From the NCBI RefSeq assembly GCF_900110895.1, contig NZ_FOIQ01000003.1:248001-312000 (forward strand): a stretch of DNA of 64,000 nt, read 5' to 3'. This DNA is from Prevotella aff. ruminicola Tc2-24. GTDB taxonomy: Bacteria > Bacteroidota > Bacteroidia > Bacteroidales > Bacteroidaceae. The notes beneath the pieces are model-generated. The model was given only the letters and a program-made list of their open reading frames with translations, was not told the origin of the DNA and did not search any database. How positions within the stretch are numbered: position 1 is the stretch's first letter; every line of letters starts with the position of its first letter. The translations under genes and the position numbers were made by a program. This document shows positions 24,615 through 38,000 of this stretch, piece by piece.

Positions 24615-25310
24615 ATGAAGAAATCCATTTTACTGACATTGTTCTGCGCCACGCTATTCACAGGAGCCAGAGCACAAGACACCAAAGAGTACAAGACCTA
24701 CGTGAAGAACGATTGTCTGATACACTACTGCAACCACAAGGGCGTCACCGTCGTGGTCGATGTGACCGAAGGAGGTTTGTTCGTTCCCAACATCTCCATC
24801 ATCAATGACTCCGGTCATGAAATCATCTTCGAGCCCAAGAAGATCAAGGCATACTGCTATGCCGTGAAAGGCCACCCCAAGGAGACACGCAGCATGCTGA
24901 CACGCTACTTCGACATGGGAATGGATATGACACCACTTGTGAAAGACTCGCTCATGGTATACCCCTACGAGAAATACAAGAGAAAGAGGAACAACACCAT
25001 ATTCTGGGCTAACACACTAGTGACAGTCCTCGTCGGCACCGCTGACGCTGCCCTCTCAAAAGACACGCCCGACGATCGTTTCTGGGCACGGAAGCATATG
25101 GAGGATATGATCGACGAGGGTGAGGCACTGCGCCGTATTGAGATGCAGCGCATCGACGAAGGCTACTGGCGCGCCAACACCATCTTCGACATGTCAGAGC
25201 ACAGCGGCTTCATCGCTCTGAAGAAACGCAAGGCCGACCATATCGTACTTGAGATTCCCGTCGATGGTGAGGTATACACCTTCCTCGTTGACAACCGTAA
25301 GCGCTATTAA
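24615..25310 (+). CDS. Secreted hypothetical protein
   Basis: A 231-residue protein with an N-terminal signal peptide (MKKSILLTLFCATLFTGARA, cleavage before QDTKEY). The ATG at 24615 is preferred to the TTG five codons upstream because it begins the signal peptide. The body begins with an immunoglobulin-like beta region (GLFVPNISIINDSGHEIIFEPKKIKAY), resembling the presumed fold of Bacteroidales periplasmic proteins of unknown function. A possible hydrophobic helix (NTIFWANTLVTVLVGTADA) lies at about 130-150. No family is recognised. It stands between divergent glyS and the tRNA-Val gene. Confidence 0.7.
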   Translation: MKKSILLTLFCATLFTGARAQDTKEYKTYVKNDCLIHYCNHKGVTVVVDVTEGGLFVPNISIINDSGHEIIFEPKKIKAYCYAVKGHPKETRSMLTRYFDMGMDMTPLVKDSLMVYPYEKYKRKRNNTIFWANTLVTVLVGTADAALSKDTPDDRFWARKHMEDMIDEGEALRRIEMQRIDEGYWRANTIFDMSEHSGFIALKKRKADHIVLEIPVDGEVYTFLVDNRKRY

Positions 25311-25428
25311 GGGTACGGGACATGTGAACATGAAGCGTTAAAAAACCTCAAGGCACGGCAACTTTTCCCATTACGGTCACCGCTTTTCGGTAAAATGTTG
25401 TACCTTTGCATCCGCCAAACAAGAAGAT

Positions 25429-25503
25429 AGGGGCATAGCCCAGTTGGTTTAGAGCGCTGCAGTCACATTGCAGAGGTCCCCGGTTCGAGCCCGGGTGTCC
25501 CTA
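25429..25503 (+). tRNA. tRNA-Val (anticodon CAC)
   Basis: The acceptor arms AGGGGCA (25429-25435) and TGTCCCT (25496-25502) pair with one G-U. The anticodon stem CTGCA/TGCAG encloses the loop GTCACAT, giving anticodon CAC. The T arm is CCCGG TTCGAGC CCGGG. The D arm GCCC/GAGC has one mismatch. The CCA end is not encoded; the discriminator base is A. A TACCTTTG promoter-like box lies at 25401-25408. Confidence 0.9.
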
Positions 25504-25506
25504 CAA

Positions 25507-25546
25507 AAGAACGAATCCCACTCATCAGCGGGATTCGTTCTTTTTT
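25507..25546. terminator. Bidirectional terminator between tRNA-Val and thiD
   Basis: AAGAACGAATCCC (25507-25519) pairs perfectly with GGGATTCGTTCTT (25530-25542), followed by T's on the plus strand to 25546. On the minus strand the stem is followed by TTTTG. It therefore serves the tRNA on the plus strand and the thiamine operon, whose last stop codon (25545) touches it. Confidence 0.88.
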
Positions 25547-26345
25547 ATATCAATGGCCCGTTTCCGTGGCCAATATGACTATCAACGGAGCGCCGAATGG
25601 CAGCCGTCACATAGTCTTTTCCTTTCCCTACAGCTACTGACAGACGATCGCCAAGTGCCAAACGGGCGGCGATAGCCGACGAGAGCGTACAGCCAGTGCC
25701 GTGGAGGTTGCCGGTGGCAATCCGTTCAGTGGTAAACGGGCAGACGGTGCCGTCGGTCTCGAAGAGCCAGTCGGTTGTCAGCGGACCATCGGCATGACCG
25801 CCCTTGAGTAGAAAGGCAGTGGCATAATACTGACTTAATATACGCCCAGACTGTTGGATATCGGCCACCAAATGATTATCCTTGACTTTTGCCAAGAGCA
25901 CCTCGGTCTCAGGGAGGTTGGGTGTGACAAGAGTACAGAGGGAGAAGAGCTTTTGGATGATATAGTCGATAGCATCCTGCTGCATCAGAGGATAGCCGCT
26001 GGTCGAAACCATCACGGGGTCATAGACCACCGCCACGTCGACAGGGTTCTGTGACCGGAGATAATCGGTTAACATTTCCACCACGACCTCGGCAACCGCA
26101 CGACTAGGCAACATGCCGATTTTGATGGCGGTCGGCTCAAGATCGCTCAGCACAGCACGCAACTGTGAAGCCACCACATCAGGCGGCACAGGCATCGACG
26201 ACAGGACACCCAGCGTGTTCTGCGAAGTGATAGAAGTGATGACCGTAGCACCATAACAACCATGTGCCGTGATGGTCTTGAGGTCTTGTTGGATGCCGGC
26301 ACCGCCCGACGGGTCACTACCAGCGATGGTCAATACTATTTCCAT
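25545..26345 (-). CDS. thiD: Hydroxymethylpyrimidine (phosphate) kinase
   Basis: A 266-residue ribokinase-fold enzyme phosphorylating HMP and HMP-P to HMP-PP for joining with the thiazole. The N-terminus VLTIAGSDPSGGAGIQQDLK is the diagnostic ThiD motif, and the anion hole/catalytic region NLHGTGCTLSSAIAARLA holds the GTGC sequence with the catalytic Cys. The length is normal. It overlaps the preceding thiE-like gene by 10 bases and is the last gene of the thiamine operon. Confidence 0.95.
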   Translation of the reverse strand: MEIVLTIAGSDPSGGAGIQQDLKTITAHGCYGATVITSITSQNTLGVLSSMPVPPDVVASQLRAVLSDLEPTAIKIGMLPSRAVAEVVVEMLTDYLRSQNPVDVAVVYDPVMVSTSGYPLMQQDAIDYIIQKLFSLCTLVTPNLPETEVLLAKVKDNHLVADIQQSGRILSQYYATAFLLKGGHADGPLTTDWLFETDGTVCPFTTERIATGNLHGTGCTLSSAIAARLALGDRLSVAVGKGKDYVTAAIRRSVDSHIGHGNGPLI

Positions 26346-26872
26346 GCGTCACCGAGGATCATGGCTCCTCCAAAGCCCATTTGTAATACTTCCTTAACAC
26401 GATTAAAGGTCATGCCGCCTAAGGCCATGACACGCTGGTCGATAAGTCCCAGCCGACGCGCCTCATCGAGTTGGGCTTTGGTAAATGCCGAACGATAACC
26501 TTGTTTGGAGATGCTGTCGAAGACCGGACTCAGGCTCATATAGGCATATGGTTGACAGCGGCACTCAGCGAGTTCTGCGAGCGAATGACAGGAGATACTG
26601 ACACTCCCCTCCCACCCCATGGGCGGCTGTGGGTTACGACGGTTGAGATGAACACCCCGAAGACCGTAACGGACGGCCAGATCGAAATGGTCGTGCAGCA
26701 CCAGACGGTCGTAGAGGACGGGCGGCAACTGACGTAATAACAGTTCCATCTCGTCGGATGTGGACGACGGCTTACGGAGATGCACCAGATCGGCCGTTCC
26801 GCTGGTGAGCAGTTCCGCGATACGTGCGGCCTCACCCACGAAGAACTCGGGACGAGTGATGACAATGATCAT
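26336..26872 (-). CDS. ThiE/TenI-like thiamine phosphate synthase family protein
   Basis: A 178-residue TIM-barrel protein of the ThiE/TenI family, distinct from the canonical ThiE encoded first in the same operon. It retains LVHLRKPS, LVLHDHFDLA, GVHLNRRN, MSLSPVFDSISKQGY and ALGGMT, but replaces the canonical phosphate and metal residues in part (GVHLNRR for GVHLGQ, LSPVFDS for GCGPFRFT). TenI proteins aromatise the thiazole carboxylate made by ThiG, so a TenI-like thiazole tautomerase role is likely. The ATG at 26872 overlaps the thiH stop by 4 bases, making it preferable to the upstream start. Confidence 0.82.
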   Translation of the reverse strand: MIIVITRPEFFVGEAARIAELLTSGTADLVHLRKPSSTSDEMELLLRQLPPVLYDRLVLHDHFDLAVRYGLRGVHLNRRNPQPPMGWEGSVSISCHSLAELAECRCQPYAYMSLSPVFDSISKQGYRSAFTKAQLDEARRLGLIDQRVMALGGMTFNRVKEVLQMGFGGAMILGDAWK

Positions 26873-28002
26873 ACGCACTTCTTGAACAGGTCGAACGAGG
26901 CATCCCAGTCTTTCCATACCGGCTCGCGACCGAGCTCCTTCAACCGGGCATTGATGACCCTGGCCGTACGCTCGTCGCTGACGGTAAACTGCTCCAATGC
27001 CTGCGGATAAGTGTGGTAGCCACCGGGATTGACATGACTCTCAGCCGACATCGTGGTAACACCCAGCGTACACATGTTGTCGCGAATATAGGCCGGCTCA
27101 CGGGTAGAATAAGAGATATCAACATCGTGATCGAAGATACGCATGGCAAAGGTGGCCTGCGCCAACTCACGATCGGTCATGAAGCAGTTGGGCTGGAACC
27201 CCTCGTTCTGTGCCGGTCGCATGCGGGGGAAGTTGATAGAGTACTTCGTACGCCAATAATGCTTCTGCAGATAGCGCAGATGATAGGCCATCATCGTCAC
27301 ATCGGTGCGCCACTCTTTCTCAAGTCCGATGAGCACGCCCATACCGATGGAATGCACGCCCGCCTGTCCCATACGATCGAAGCCGTCGCAACGCCACTCA
27401 AAACGGCTCTTCATGCCTCGTGGGTGATACAGTTTGTAATGGTCGCTGTTGTAGGTCTCCTGGAAACAGATGACGCCATTGAGTCCGTGGTGGGTCAGTT
27501 CCCGATACTCCTCCATCTTCAAGGGCATCACCTCGATCTTGATATTCGAGAAATATCGCTTAGCGATATCAATGGCCTTGGCCAGGTAAGGCACGCCTGC
27601 CTTGGCCGGGTTCTCACCCGTGACAAGGAGGATGTTTTCGAAGGGTGCCAGTTGTTTGATGGCCCGGTACTCGTCCTCTATCTGCTCGGGGGTGAGGATG
27701 GTGCGCGCCATGGGGTTCTCGCGATGGAAGCCACAGTAGACGCACGAGTTCGAGCAGGAGTTCGTGATATAGAGCGGGATGAACATCGACATGGTGCGTC
27801 CGAAACGCTCCTCGGTATAACGGCGTGAGAGGCGCGCCATCGTCTCCAGATATGGCTCGGCCGCCGGTGACAGCAAAGCCATGAAATCGTTGACATCGCA
27901 ACGGCTCTTACCAAGAGCCCGTCGTACATCGGTATCGGTCATCGAGGCAATGCGCTCGGTGGTCTCGTCCCAACTGATGTTTTTGAGTTCGTCTGAGAAC
28001 AT
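26869..28002 (-). CDS. thiH: 2-iminoacetate synthase (tyrosine lyase)
   Basis: A 377-residue radical SAM enzyme that cleaves tyrosine to dehydroglycine (2-iminoacetate) and p-cresol for thiazole formation under anaerobic conditions. The cluster motif CSNSCVYC (Cx3Cx2C) follows IPLYITN at about residues 80-90, and the C-terminal region GGYHTYP is typical of ThiH. The start at 28002 (MFSDELKNISW) lies 4 bases after the thiF stop and is preferred to the longer frame, which would overlap thiF. Use of ThiH instead of ThiO fits an anaerobe. Confidence 0.94.
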   Translation of the reverse strand: MFSDELKNISWDETTERIASMTDTDVRRALGKSRCDVNDFMALLSPAAEPYLETMARLSRRYTEERFGRTMSMFIPLYITNSCSNSCVYCGFHRENPMARTILTPEQIEDEYRAIKQLAPFENILLVTGENPAKAGVPYLAKAIDIAKRYFSNIKIEVMPLKMEEYRELTHHGLNGVICFQETYNSDHYKLYHPRGMKSRFEWRCDGFDRMGQAGVHSIGMGVLIGLEKEWRTDVTMMAYHLRYLQKHYWRTKYSINFPRMRPAQNEGFQPNCFMTDRELAQATFAMRIFDHDVDISYSTREPAYIRDNMCTLGVTTMSAESHVNPGGYHTYPQALEQFTVSDERTARVINARLKELGREPVWKDWDASFDLFKKCV

Positions 28003-28006
28003 GATT

Positions 28007-31292
<3,286 letters not shown>

Positions 31293-31300
<8 letters not shown>

Positions 31301-31913
31301 GGTTGACTGTATTGATTAATTGTTTCATTTTCTGAACGGGATCATCGGCCCTCAAGACAGTACCGCTGAGGGCGATGCCACTGACACCGGTCTGGAGAAT
31401 ATCGGGGATATCCTCCTCGGTGATGCCACCGATGGCGACAATAGGAATGTGGATGTGTGCCTCTTCCATCTCACTGATGATCGTACGATAGCCATCAAGT
31501 CCAAGGACGGGGGCGAGCTTCTGTTTGGTGGTGGTAAAACGGAAAGGACCGCAACCGATATAGTCGGCAGAAGACTCGTAATGAGCCCGTACCTGATCGA
31601 AGGTATTGGCCGTTCCACCGATGATAAAACCATCGCCCAACAGGCGACGCGCCTCACGGATGGGCATATCGTTCTGTCCCAGATGCACGCCGTCGGCATG
31701 GAGCTCACGCACCAGGCCGACACGGTCGTCGATGATGAACGTAGCACCGGCCTCATGACAAAGCCGTTGGGCGACAAGGGCTATGGGTCGCACCTCCTCA
31801 TCGGTAGCGTCCTTCATCCGCAACTGTATCCATCGGCATCCGCCCTCAAGGGCCAGGCGAATGGAGTCGAGATAGGTGTAACGTTCTGTACAATGGGAGA
31901 TAAACTGCAACAT
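31293..31913 (-). CDS. thiE: Thiamine-phosphate synthase
   Basis: A 206-residue TIM-barrel enzyme that couples HMP-PP with thiazole phosphate to give thiamine phosphate. The motifs are canonical: [53 protein letters not shown] and [13 protein letters not shown]. The start MLQFISH at 31913 is chosen because it lies 4 bases after the thiS stop and removes a 26-codon extension that would overlap thiS. This is the true synthase; a second family member lies later in the operon. Confidence 0.94.
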
Positions 31914-31917
31914 CACC

Positions 31918-32115
31918 TTATCCTCCACATGCGGCTTTAATGATGACGATACGAGCACCTTCCTGAAGAGCGGTCTGCGCCCAACTTCCACGGGGCATCA
32001 TCTGATTGTCAATAGCTACAGCCACGCCCTTCTGAGGCAACTGCAGTTCGATAGCAAGGTCCTGTAGGTTACGGGCCTCGGTCTGATGGTCTTGGTTGTT
32101 AATCTGCACGTTCAT
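31918..32115 (-). CDS. thiS: Thiamine biosynthesis sulfur carrier protein
   Basis: A 65-residue ubiquitin-like sulfur carrier. It starts MNVQINNQDHQTEARNLQDL and ends in the required Gly-Gly (KAACGG), the site of adenylation and thiocarboxylation. The start at 32115 lies just after the riboswitch terminator; the longer open frame would run through that terminator and is rejected. It is the first gene of the thiamine operon. Confidence 0.94.
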   Translation of the reverse strand: MNVQINNQDHQTEARNLQDLAIELQLPQKGVAVAIDNQMMPRGSWAQTALQEGARIVIIKAACGG

Positions 32116-32127
32116 GACGTATAAGCA

Positions 32128-32167
32128 CAAAAAAAATCGAGCAGCCAGTGTTGTCACTTGCTACTCG
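32128..32167 (-). terminator. Terminator hairpin of the TPP riboswitch
   Basis: On the minus strand CGAGTAGC pairs with GCTGCTCG (32138-32167, one G-U), with an inner AGTG/CACT stem, followed by a run of eight T's (32129-32136). It lies between the riboswitch aptamer and the thiS start 12 bases later, so it is the expected expression platform: transcription stops when TPP is bound. Confidence 0.85.
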
Positions 32168-32206
32168 AGGCATTATTTACTCTAAAATATATGATTTTGA
32201 TTCTAC

Positions 32207-32290
32207 TACATCCCTGCGACGGCATTACCCGCATCAGGTTCTATGGGTATCATCTCAGCTTCGGCACGTGGCCTCTGCACCCCGAGTATC
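32207..32290 (-). promoter_or_regulatory. TPP riboswitch (THI element)
   Basis: Minus-strand sequence shows the conserved THI-box parts in order: ACTCGGGGTGC, GCTGAGATGATACCC, GAACCTGATGCGGGTAATGCC and GCAGGGA. These form the pyrimidine- and pyrophosphate-sensing helices. It precedes thiS by about 90 bases and should turn down the whole thi operon when thiamine pyrophosphate is plentiful. Confidence 0.96.
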
Positions 32291-32304
32291 GTTTTTTGAC
32301 GCTG

Positions 32305-32336
32305 CAAAAGTAATCATTTATTTTCACTCCTGCAAG
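32305..32336 (-). promoter_or_regulatory. Promoter of the thiamine operon
   Basis: On the minus strand CTTG (32333-32336) is followed after 20 bases by TACTTTTG (32305-32312), a good Bacteroidetes promoter. Transcription would start about 7 bases further, just before the riboswitch. Confidence 0.65.
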
Positions 32337-32411
32337 AAAAAGTCCGTTTTTGTTTGCGAGCACAAAAACAACGAGCCATCGACCTCATGCGAAGGCGACG
32401 GCTCGTTCCGT

Positions 32412-33479
32412 TTATCTCACGACAATCTTACGTTTATTGCGGATATAGAGGCCTTTCTTCAGTCGATGGCCATCGACACGGCGGCCACTGAGATCATAGA
32501 TATGATTGTTCTCCGCCGGTGAAGCCTCACGATGTAGCGCAGAGATGCCGGTGACAACAGACTGATAGTTGTCATAGCTGAAAGCCACATCGGTGGCCGT
32601 ACCCCATATATACTGCTCCAGTCCTGGATAGTCGACAAAGGGGTTACGGTTCTTCTGGATGGCATAGATACCCTCGTTGCGACGGATCTCCTTCTCGCTG
32701 ACAGGATCCTGCTGCGCCCAACGAAGGAGCATCTTCAGAGCCCATCCCTTAAAGAAAGGAAAGACGCTTCCATCGAGCATCGTCTTATCACTCTTATCCC
32801 AGTCTTTTGGACTGCGGGTAACACCTTTCTCATTCTTGTACGACTCATAGCAGGTGGCCATATAGAAATAAACGCGGGCCAGGTCACCCTTGTACTCATC
32901 ATTGGGTTCGAAGACACGACCGTTCTGCCCGGATATCTTGTAACCAAGACTGTCGACACAACGTCCGAACTTAGAGAAGCCGTCCTTCGACTGTTTCGTG
33001 ATGTTCTCGCCTACCTCACCATAAGGATAATTAGAGCGTATGGAGTTTACCGAACGGTCGGTCGGAAACAGATGATGCAGGTCGGTATACATCGGATACA
33101 CCTCGGTGGTGTTGTTTTTCTGGGTGCTCTCATTAAACCAACTCTTTGGCATCGCATGCTCACGATTATACACCACACCCTCGTCATCGATATCCTCACC
33201 CTTGTCTTGATCCGTCACAGGGGTGAAATTGGAAATACCGGAATAAATCTCCCATATCTTCCCATCTTCGCGAAGGTCGTAAGAGTTGATGGCATTCCAT
33301 ACACCAGGTGTATACGACTGTATGGTATGCGGACTGATAATCTGGAAGAGCGCCGTCTTCAGTTCCGAGCCCTTCTTACCGTCGGCCGCCTGGTAGTAGG
33401 CACCAGTATCGTTCGGCCCTTGTGAGAAAACAACTGGTGATGCCAATAATGACATCACCAGTAATACATATTTTTTCAT
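32412..33479 (-). CDS. Secreted endonuclease I family nuclease with T9SS-like C-terminal sequence
   Basis: A 355-residue exported nuclease that should cleave DNA or RNA non-specifically outside the cell or in the periplasm. The signal peptide ends VVFSQ. The catalytic motif VVYNREHAMPKSWF at about residues 105-118 corresponds to the NREH of endonuclease I, and DLHHLFPTDRSVNSIRSNYPYG is the conserved second motif. The last 30 residues (IYDLSGRRVDG to KGLYIRNKRKIVVR) resemble a type IX secretion C-terminal signal. It is encoded 3 bases after the OB-fold lipoprotein and forms a unit with that and a TonB-dependent receptor. Confidence 0.88.
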   Translation of the reverse strand: MKKYVLLVMSLLASPVVFSQGPNDTGAYYQAADGKKGSELKTALFQIISPHTIQSYTPGVWNAINSYDLREDGKIWEIYSGISNFTPVTDQDKGEDIDDEGVVYNREHAMPKSWFNESTQKNNTTEVYPMYTDLHHLFPTDRSVNSIRSNYPYGEVGENITKQSKDGFSKFGRCVDSLGYKISGQNGRVFEPNDEYKGDLARVYFYMATCYESYKNEKGVTRSPKDWDKSDKTMLDGSVFPFFKGWALKMLLRWAQQDPVSEKEIRRNEGIYAIQKNRNPFVDYPGLEQYIWGTATDVAFSYDNYQSVVTGISALHREASPAENNHIYDLSGRRVDGHRLKKGLYIRNKRKIVVR

Positions 33480-33482
33480 AAA

Positions 33483-35069
33483 TTATTCTCCAGCCTTCTT
33501 GAACGAGAAGCAGACACCCTGACACAGTTCTACAAGATCCTTATAAGTATCCTTGTAGCCGATGATGGTGATCTCGTCGCCTACCTTCAGACCATTGTCG
33601 GCGATGAAGAACTTACGGGCATCACCCTGAGCATTCCATCCGGCATAAGTACCGTAGACATAAAGCTCGTTGTCACCATCCTTGATGTAGAGGTTACCAT
33701 AGTCGTTCTCCTTACCGTTGCTGCCAAGGAGCGAGCTGATCTTACCTGTCACCATGTAGTAGACGTTCTTGTCGTCGGGCATGGTCAGGAACTCTGCGAT
33801 GGAAACAGCCTTCACGGCATGCTTCAGGACACAAGAACCGTTAACCATCTGCGGACTGTCCTTATAGGCGCCACGCTTACCCAGAACGGTCACCACGTCA
33901 CCAACCTTGATACCGCTGTCGAGGAAACCCTCCGCACGGTAAACCAGTGTCTCACCAGTGTAGTCTTTGATATAGAAGCTCTTGCCCTGGTTGTCTCTGT
34001 CGTAAATAGCTGTGATGACACCCTCCAGACGGTACTGGGTATCTCCCACCTCAGCGGCGAGGAACTCAGCCACGGTGGCATCGATGATAGCACCAGCCTG
34101 AGCGACAGCGAACTGTGAGGTGTACTCCCTACCATCCTTATAGGTCTTAAGGGTCACGGTCGTGCTACGGTCGCCAGCGGTGTTAGGCAGGGCACGGAAC
34201 GTGATGGTGTTAGAAGTTACAGCTGAGATAAAGAGCCAGTCTTTGGCGTCCTGAGGAATCTCGGCATTGATACCATCGCCCTTGCAAGTGACGTGAGCCG
34301 TCACCTCACCACCCTCGAGAGGCAGAGCTACGGCAGCCACCTTCTCACCAGCAACGCTCAGTGAGTCGACCTTGATCAATGACTTATTGATGTTTACAAC
34401 GGTGACGTTCACCAGTTCTACGGTGCCGTTATAGAGCTGCTTCGGACCTTCCACGGTAACCTCGTCACCCACCTCAATACCGAGGCTGAGGAAGTTCTTC
34501 TCTGCACCCTTCTTATCAAGCGTACCATAGATATATACCTCACCGGTAGCATCTTTCAGATACCAGTTACCATAGGTCGTATTGGCAATCTTGGTCACAA
34601 CACCGGTCACACGATAGGTCTTGGATTCCGGTCCAGCAATCACCTCTGCACAAGTAGCGGTAGAGACTGTTGCAACACCCTGGATAATGTTAATAATCTG
34701 GGTCTGACCATTACAAGAGACCTTCAGTTCGCAGTTACGACCTTCGCCAGCCTCAGCACTGAATGTCAGAGTCGTCTCACCAGCATTTCCAGACAACTGA
34801 CTTACCTGCAGCCAAGCAGGTGTCTCAACGTATGAGACCACGTCTTTTCCTTCAGCATCCTTCGTTGTCATCTTGATGACTTTCTCGAACTGCCAAGCTC
34901 CCTTTGCCGTGAGGGTGATATTTGTTGATCCGCCATTGGTATTGAGAGCAACATACGACTGTGACACCTGAATCTGATCGAGATATGTAGGATCATAGTC
35001 TTCAGAGCAGCCAGTAAACACTGAAGCCACCACTGCCAGAAGAGACGGAATGAAATATCTAAGTTTCAT
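33483..35069 (-). CDS. BACON/OB-fold (DUF5689-like) surface lipoprotein
   Basis: A 528-residue lipoprotein: lipobox VFTGC, then an acidic linker. Residues about 35-125 form a BACON domain (VSQSYVALNTNGGSTNITL to TLTFSAEAGEGRNCELKVS). Three OB-fold-like repeats follow, each with the sequence pattern YRVTGVVT, NWYLKDATGEVYIYGT, GDEVTVEG (about 150-225, 345-420 and 425-525), with a second BACON-like stretch between the first and second. OB-folds of this DUF5689 type resemble nucleic-acid-binding folds. It lies between a secreted nuclease and an Oar-like receptor, so a surface capture role for nucleic acid is plausible but unproven. Confidence 0.82.
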   Translation of the reverse strand: MKLRYFIPSLLAVVASVFTGCSEDYDPTYLDQIQVSQSYVALNTNGGSTNITLTAKGAWQFEKVIKMTTKDAEGKDVVSYVETPAWLQVSQLSGNAGETTLTFSAEAGEGRNCELKVSCNGQTQIINIIQGVATVSTATCAEVIAGPESKTYRVTGVVTKIANTTYGNWYLKDATGEVYIYGTLDKKGAEKNFLSLGIEVGDEVTVEGPKQLYNGTVELVNVTVVNINKSLIKVDSLSVAGEKVAAVALPLEGGEVTAHVTCKGDGINAEIPQDAKDWLFISAVTSNTITFRALPNTAGDRSTTVTLKTYKDGREYTSQFAVAQAGAIIDATVAEFLAAEVGDTQYRLEGVITAIYDRDNQGKSFYIKDYTGETLVYRAEGFLDSGIKVGDVVTVLGKRGAYKDSPQMVNGSCVLKHAVKAVSIAEFLTMPDDKNVYYMVTGKISSLLGSNGKENDYGNLYIKDGDNELYVYGTYAGWNAQGDARKFFIADNGLKVGDEITIIGYKDTYKDLVELCQGVCFSFKKAGE

Positions 35070-35096
35070 ATTCTTTAGATTTTTACTTTTATACTA

Positions 35097-38000
35097 TTAA
35101 TTGAAGATGTACTTGATACCAATAGAAGCATACCAGCACTGACCAAGTGAGTAGTTCGGTGACCATGTCTTCGTATTGCCGTTGATGACAGAAGGCGTAG
35201 AGAAGGTAGCATAACCCTCTGCGTCAACACCCTCGTACTTCAGGATACGCGGATCTGTACCGATTTCAGTATTCAGATACTTGGCAACACCCCATGAAGA
35301 GTTGAAGAGGTTCAGAACGTTCTTGATATCGAATGTCAACTGCAGGGCATGTGAAGTCTTACCTACATTCACCTTGAAGTCGTGCTTATAAGCGAAGTCA
35401 ACACGGTGTACCCAAGGAGAGTAAAGGCTATAAGCCTCGGCATACTCACCCTGATGGTTCTTCAGATAGTCGTCCTTATGAACATAGTCCATGAAACGCT
35501 TAGCATCATCAGCAGATACGAAACGGAATTCGCCCTTCTCCACCTGAGCGTCGGTCGGAATATAAAGTGCATCGTAGTTGTAACCGTCGCTGTTCATATC
35601 ATTGACCATCATGTAAGAGTAGTTGTAACCACCGCGCCATGCCTCATAGACGAAGCTATAGTGGTTGCCGCTCTTGTCGTGGATCGTAGCATCAGCCACA
35701 ATACGATCAGGTGTTACATACTGAGAGTTATGCAGTTTGATGTTGTTCGGACCCTCAATCGTAGGAACATATGTGAAGGCAGACTCAGCAGCAGAACCCG
35801 GCATTCCGGTCACCTCCTTAGATACAGTGTGAGTATAAGCAGCCATCAGAGAAATCCACTCAGTAGGCTGTGCGTTCAAAGTGATGTTAGCGCTCCATCC
35901 ATAACCACGGCTGGTGTTCTCAAGCACGAAAGCCTTGGTACCAGTACGGAAGCCTGCAGGATAGATGGGACGGTTGTCAATACCATTGAAACGAGAGAAA
36001 CCACCGACATTAGGGATACTCCAGTCAGAGATAGAAGCCGCATTGATGGTCTTGTTGTAGATACCCTCAACAGTCACCGTGAACGGGAAGTTAACAGGAA
36101 TCTGATAGTCAAAAGCCAAAGAGGTCTTCCATACCTGCGGCATCTTGAACTTAGGATCAACACCGTTGATAGCAGAAGGAACGGTACCATCCTCAGGAGA
36201 AACGGTTGTTGGATAACCCAGTGACTGCAGTTTTGCAATCATCGCATCGACATTAGTCATCGGACCGCCAGCGAACTGGGTCATGTCGATATAACGGTTA
36301 CCAGTCTTATCATCTGTCGTATAGGCGCCAGAATAGTTTGCATAACCCTTTGCAGGAGCATTGGTCTTTCCATCCCATACCATTGTCTTGCCGTTCAACT
36401 GAGCCTGATACTGCACGAGACCACCGTTGGTAGGCATATTCGTGAAGAACACAAGCGGCAGACGACCAGAGAAGAGACCGGTACCACCTCGTACCTTCAA
36501 GCTCTTGTCACCAAACACATCATAGGTAAAACCGAGACGAGGTGAGAAGGTGATGCTATTCTTAGGCCACTTACCTGTATCGATGTGACTACCATTATAA
36601 TCGAGTGCTTTAATAGCATTGTTGGTCAGCAAGTCACTGTTGTTGAAGAACAGACCGTCGATACGCAGACCGTAGGTCAGTTTGAACTTGTCCGTGACGT
36701 TCCACTCATCCTGAGCATAAACACCCGGGCGGTTGAACTGAACACGTGCAGCAGGTTTGGTCTCACCATCGTAACCATAGGTCAGACAGAAGATCTCTGG
36801 TGTGCTATTGAACAGAGCAGCAGGATCAACGACACCACCAACATACATATCATCGGTCAGGTTGTAACGATAGTAACCAGAACCATTACGCATATACTGG
36901 TTGTCGGCCATCTGATGCTCGAAGGTCACACCGGCCATAATCTTATGCGTGCCCATGTAATAGGTCACGTCATCCTTGATGTTCCAGATAGTGTTATGAA
37001 CGGCATTGTTCCATGTGAACAACTCGTAACCGAGAGCCATATAGTTATCACCGTCCTTTGTGATATCGATGAAGGGGAACTCAGAAGAGTTGGTGCCACG
37101 TATATCATCGAGCTTAGAGATGGTAGCCAGGAACTGGTTGGAGAGGTTCTCCGTCAGACGGCTGTTCAGGTCGAGTGACCATGAGTGTACCAGGTTCTCC
37201 ATCGAGTACATGGAGTTGGCAAACGACATGGAGATAGGAGACATACGAGAGCTGACCATACGTGTACCACCATCCATAGAGGTACCGTTAGGTGAGTTCC
37301 AGATATTGTTCTTCGTGTAGTTATAACGCAGAGCCACCTTGTGCTTATCGTTGATGTTCCAGTCCAGACGGGCCATCAGCTTGTAGTTGCTCTCATCAGC
37401 AGGGAAGGCAGTCCAACTACCAGTATCATAGCCGTACTTGCTGGCCATGTACTTAGAGACAGCCTCCAGATCCTTGTTCGTGGTACGAGAGATATAACGG
37501 TCGGGATCAGAAACACCATCCTCAGAACCTCTCCAACGATTCACCACGGTAGGAATCTTAATCATCTCACCATTGACGAAGAAGAACAGTTTATTCTTGA
37601 TGATCGGACCACCGAGCGTGAAACCATAGGTGGTCTTCTGATCCTTCTCACGAGCATTCAGGATCTGCTGACGCTTAACTGCATCACCGCGCAGGTTCTC
37701 GTTCTGATGATAGATGTAGGCACTGCCCTTGAAGGTGTTCGTACCCGACTTCGTGATAGCGTTCACACCACCACCGATGAAGTTGGTCTGACGGACATCA
37801 TACGGCGAGATCACCACCTGCAACTCCTCGATAGCATCGATAGAGATCGGGTTACCACCACCAGGCAACTTGTCGGAAAGACCGAAGTTGTTATTGAAGT
37901 TAGCACCATCAACAGTGAAGTTGGCATTACGGCCATCACTACCAGCGAAGCTCATGCCGTTACCGCCATAAGGAGACAGGCGGGTCACGTCCGTGATGCT

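Noticed and set aside
32148..32522. 124-codon plus-strand frame across the riboswitch
   Set aside because: It crosses the TPP riboswitch and the end of the nuclease gene on the other strand and has no protein features.
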